DNA of 64,000 bases, taken from assembly GCF_002368195.1 (NCBI RefSeq), contig NZ_AP018178.1, forward strand, positions 1,248,238-1,312,237, written 5' to 3'. This document shows positions 62,269 through 64,000 of this stretch, in pieces (the stretch's first letter is position 1; every line of letters begins with the position of its first letter). The notes beneath the pieces were generated by a model. That model was not told the DNA's origin. It was given only the letters and a program-made list of their open reading frames with translations, and searched no databases. The position numbers were made by a program, and so were the translations under genes. Origin of the DNA: Calothrix sp. NIES-2100 (GTDB lineage Bacteria > Cyanobacteriota > Cyanobacteriia > Cyanobacteriales > Nostocaceae).

Positions 62269-64000
62269 ATGCAGCAGGTAAAAAACGGCAGCGGTTTTAG
62301 TATCAGCGCTATCTCCATCCGCCAACACATCGGCACACTTATGCTGACTCTGGCAGTGATAGTGTTAGGTGTATTTTTTGTCTTAAAACTACCAGTAGAT
62401 TTACTGCCATCAATTACCTATCCCCGCATTGGGGTGCGGATACAAGCTCCCGGTATCTCTCCAGATGTAGCAGTTGATGAAGTCACCAAGCCTTTAGAAG
62501 AAGCCTTTTCTGCCACTGAGGGAGTTCTACAGGTTTTTTCCCAAACTCGTGAGGGACAAGTCAGTTTAGATTTGTTTTTCCAACCAGGGGGAAATATTGA
62601 CCAAGCCTTGAATGATGCAACAGCGGCTTTTAACAGAGCCAGAAGCACCTTACCAGATACTATTGAAGAACCGCGCTTATTTAAAGTAGATCCTTCTCAA
62701 TTACCTGTTTATGAATTTGCATTAACCTCACCATCCTTAACAGGAGTTGATTTGCGGGTTTTTGCCGAAGAAGAATTAGCCCGTGAACTCGGTGTTGTCC
62801 CAGGAGTCGCCGGGGTAGATGTATCGGGAGGAGTCCAAGAAGAAGTCAGGGTTAATATTGATTTAGACCGATTGCAAGCCTTGGGTGTAGGTTTAACCGA
62901 TGTCTTAGATGAACTCAGAGACCGTAATGTAGATGTATCTGGCGGTCGGATTTTGGGGCAAAATTCGGAACCTTTAACCCGTACTGTTGGGCGGTTCCAA
63001 AATGCTAATGAAATCAGTAATTTATCCTTTGAGGTAGCCTCTACTCCGACTGCTAACTCAGCCACCAATTCCCAAACTACATCTCCTGTGCGCCGCGTCT
63101 ATTTGCGGGACTTTGCCGAAGTTATTGATGGCTCAGAACTACAACGGGTTTACGTTCTACTCAATGGGGAAGAAGCGGTAAAAGTCAGCATTCAAAAGCA
63201 GCCAGATGCAAACACCATTGGCGTTGTTGATGGTGTGAAAAAACGTTTAGAAGAACTGCGAAAATCTGGTGTTGTTCCTGAAGGGACAGTTCTCACACCT
63301 ACCCTAGATGAATCACGGTTTATCCGGAATTCTATTTCCAATGTTACCAGTTCCGGTTTAATTGGAACAGCATTGGCCGCGATCGCAGTTTTACTATTTC
63401 TTGGTTCCCTCAGACAAACTTTTATTATCGTTCTGGCTATTCCTCTAGCAACTCTCGCGGCGATTATCTTGATGGGAATGTTTGGCTTATCCCTCAACGT
63501 TTTCAGCTTGGGTGGTTTGGCGCTAGGTGTAGGGATTGTGGTTGATAACTCCATCGTCATGCTAGAGAACATCGCCGAGGGTGCGGGAATGACTCCGGGT
63601 AAAGATACCAAAACCCGCTTGAGTCAAAGTCAACTAATTTCCCAAGCTGAACAAAGTAGTCAAGAAGTAGAATCAGCCCTAGTTGCTTCCACCAGTACAA
63701 ACTTGGTAGCCGTATTACCATTTTTGCTGATTGGTGGCTTTATCGCCTTATTATTTAATGAATTAATTCTCACCATTACCTTTTCCGTCGCCGCTTCAAT
63801 TTTAATTGCAGTCACCGTTGTCCCCATGCTCGCCTCGCGAATGCTAGCATGGCGATTTTCCAGTAGATTGAGCGAATTTTGGCTATTAAAACAATTTAAT
63901 CGCCGTTTTGAGGCTGCTACAGGCGGATATGGTCGGTTTTTAGCTGGGATATTACGCTGGCGGTTAGTTACAGTCGCCCTAGCACTGCTCCTTTTCGGCG
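62269..64000 (+). CDS. RND-family efflux pump (AcrB/CzcA type), partial at right edge
   Basis: About 577 residues are visible with no stop before the window ends; the full pump is usually 1000-1100 residues. The start ATG at 62269 follows TTAGAAAG. Family features: IRQHIGTLMLTLAVIVLGVF, a large periplasmic porter domain (about 40-330) and a first membrane block with LALGVGIVVDNSIVMLENI at the proton-relay region. It exports drugs, metals or fatty acids by proton antiport; the substrate is unknown. It lies 50 bp after the adaptor in the same direction, so the two form an operon. Confidence 0.95.
   Translation, partial: MQQVKNGSGFSISAISIRQHIGTLMLTLAVIVLGVFFVLKLPVDLLPSITYPRIGVRIQAPGISPDVAVDEVTKPLEEAFSATEGVLQVFSQTREGQVSLDLFFQPGGNIDQALNDATAAFNRARSTLPDTIEEPRLFKVDPSQLPVYEFALTSPSLTGVDLRVFAEEELARELGVVPGVAGVDVSGGVQEEVRVNIDLDRLQALGVGLTDVLDELRDRNVDVSGGRILGQNSEPLTRTVGRFQNANEISNLSFEVASTPTANSATNSQTTSPVRRVYLRDFAEVIDGSELQRVYVLLNGEEAVKVSIQKQPDANTIGVVDGVKKRLEELRKSGVVPEGTVLTPTLDESRFIRNSISNVTSSGLIGTALAAIAVLLFLGSLRQTFIIVLAIPLATLAAIILMGMFGLSLNVFSLGGLALGVGIVVDNSIVMLENIAEGAGMTPGKDTKTRLSQSQLISQAEQSSQEVESALVASTSTNLVAVLPFLLIGGFIALLFNELILTITFSVAASILIAVTVVPMLASRMLAWRFSSRLSEFWLLKQFNRRFEAATGGYGRFLAGILRWRLVTVALALLLFG

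Overview
The window comes from a filamentous, probably heterocyst-forming cyanobacterium of the Nostoc/Anabaena/Calothrix type. The evidence is the dark-operative protochlorophyllide reductase subunit ChlB, a CpcS/CpeS-type phycobilin lyase, a Ycf37-like TPR protein, a cphB-cphA cyanophycin pair, a tandem flavodiiron pair of the Flv3-then-Flv1 type, frequent HIP1 octamers (GCGATCGC), and many 7-bp short tandem repeats between genes, as is typical of Nostocales. No rRNA or tRNA gene was recognised. Most of the window is ordinary chromosome with short operons on both strands.

Layout. 0-4 kb: a partial OFA-type MFS transporter, an M50-type membrane protease, a VapBC-type toxin-antitoxin pair and two unrecognised genes ending at a strong terminator. 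4-12 kb: chlB, a small conserved-looking protein, a copper amine oxidase, a decayed RTX-type gene, a Ycf37-like protein, a family-3 solute-binding protein and rpmI-rplT. 12-15.5 kb: a mobile-element-like foldback region upstream of rpmI, an MddA-like methyltransferase, two tandem 165-bp foldback elements and a secreted protein made of three 91-residue repeats. 15.5-21.6 kb: a UvrD-like helicase, a DUF6887/DUF6888 pair, a rhodanese divergent from a LuxR regulator, a RelE-type toxin-antitoxin pair and a Uma2 nuclease. 21.6-26.8 kb: the most accessory part, with a NACHT NTPase carrying pentapeptide repeats (a bacterial NLR-like candidate defence protein), a 21-bp tandem array open on both strands, and a complete IS4-family element with 18-bp inverted repeats, followed by solitary copies of the same ends.

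27-46 kb is core metabolism and housekeeping: RidA, a Nudix hydrolase, malQ, a RodZ-like protein, an RsuA/RluB pseudouridine synthase, a DUF2993 protein, cdsA, cbiT, a Ser/Thr kinase, tatA, cphA-cphB, trmD, ispF, a peptide-binding lipoprotein, larB and argH. 46-64 kb: a small basic protein, a second Nudix hydrolase, an alpha/beta hydrolase, a CPA1 Na+/H+ antiporter, a DUF3124 lipoprotein, a TrkA-type K+ regulator, a TetR regulator divergent from a thioesterase with a clear double operator, coaX, flv3B-flv1B, a glycine-rich RRM protein, the phycobilin lyase, and an RND efflux adaptor with the start of its pump gene.

How genes fit together: cphA/cphB make and degrade the nitrogen reserve cyanophycin. 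The flavodiiron pair is expected to reduce O2 and would suit a heterocyst. ChlB supports chlorophyll synthesis in the dark, and the Ycf37-like protein and the lyase serve photosystem and phycobilisome assembly. The most interesting non-housekeeping content is the NACHT island, several families of small foldback elements (some with target-site duplications), and repeat DNA that appears to have been absorbed into coding sequences. Nothing here is proven to be a new system. The NACHT gene, the three-repeat secreted protein, and the unknown pair at 2.8-4.0 kb are the best leads.
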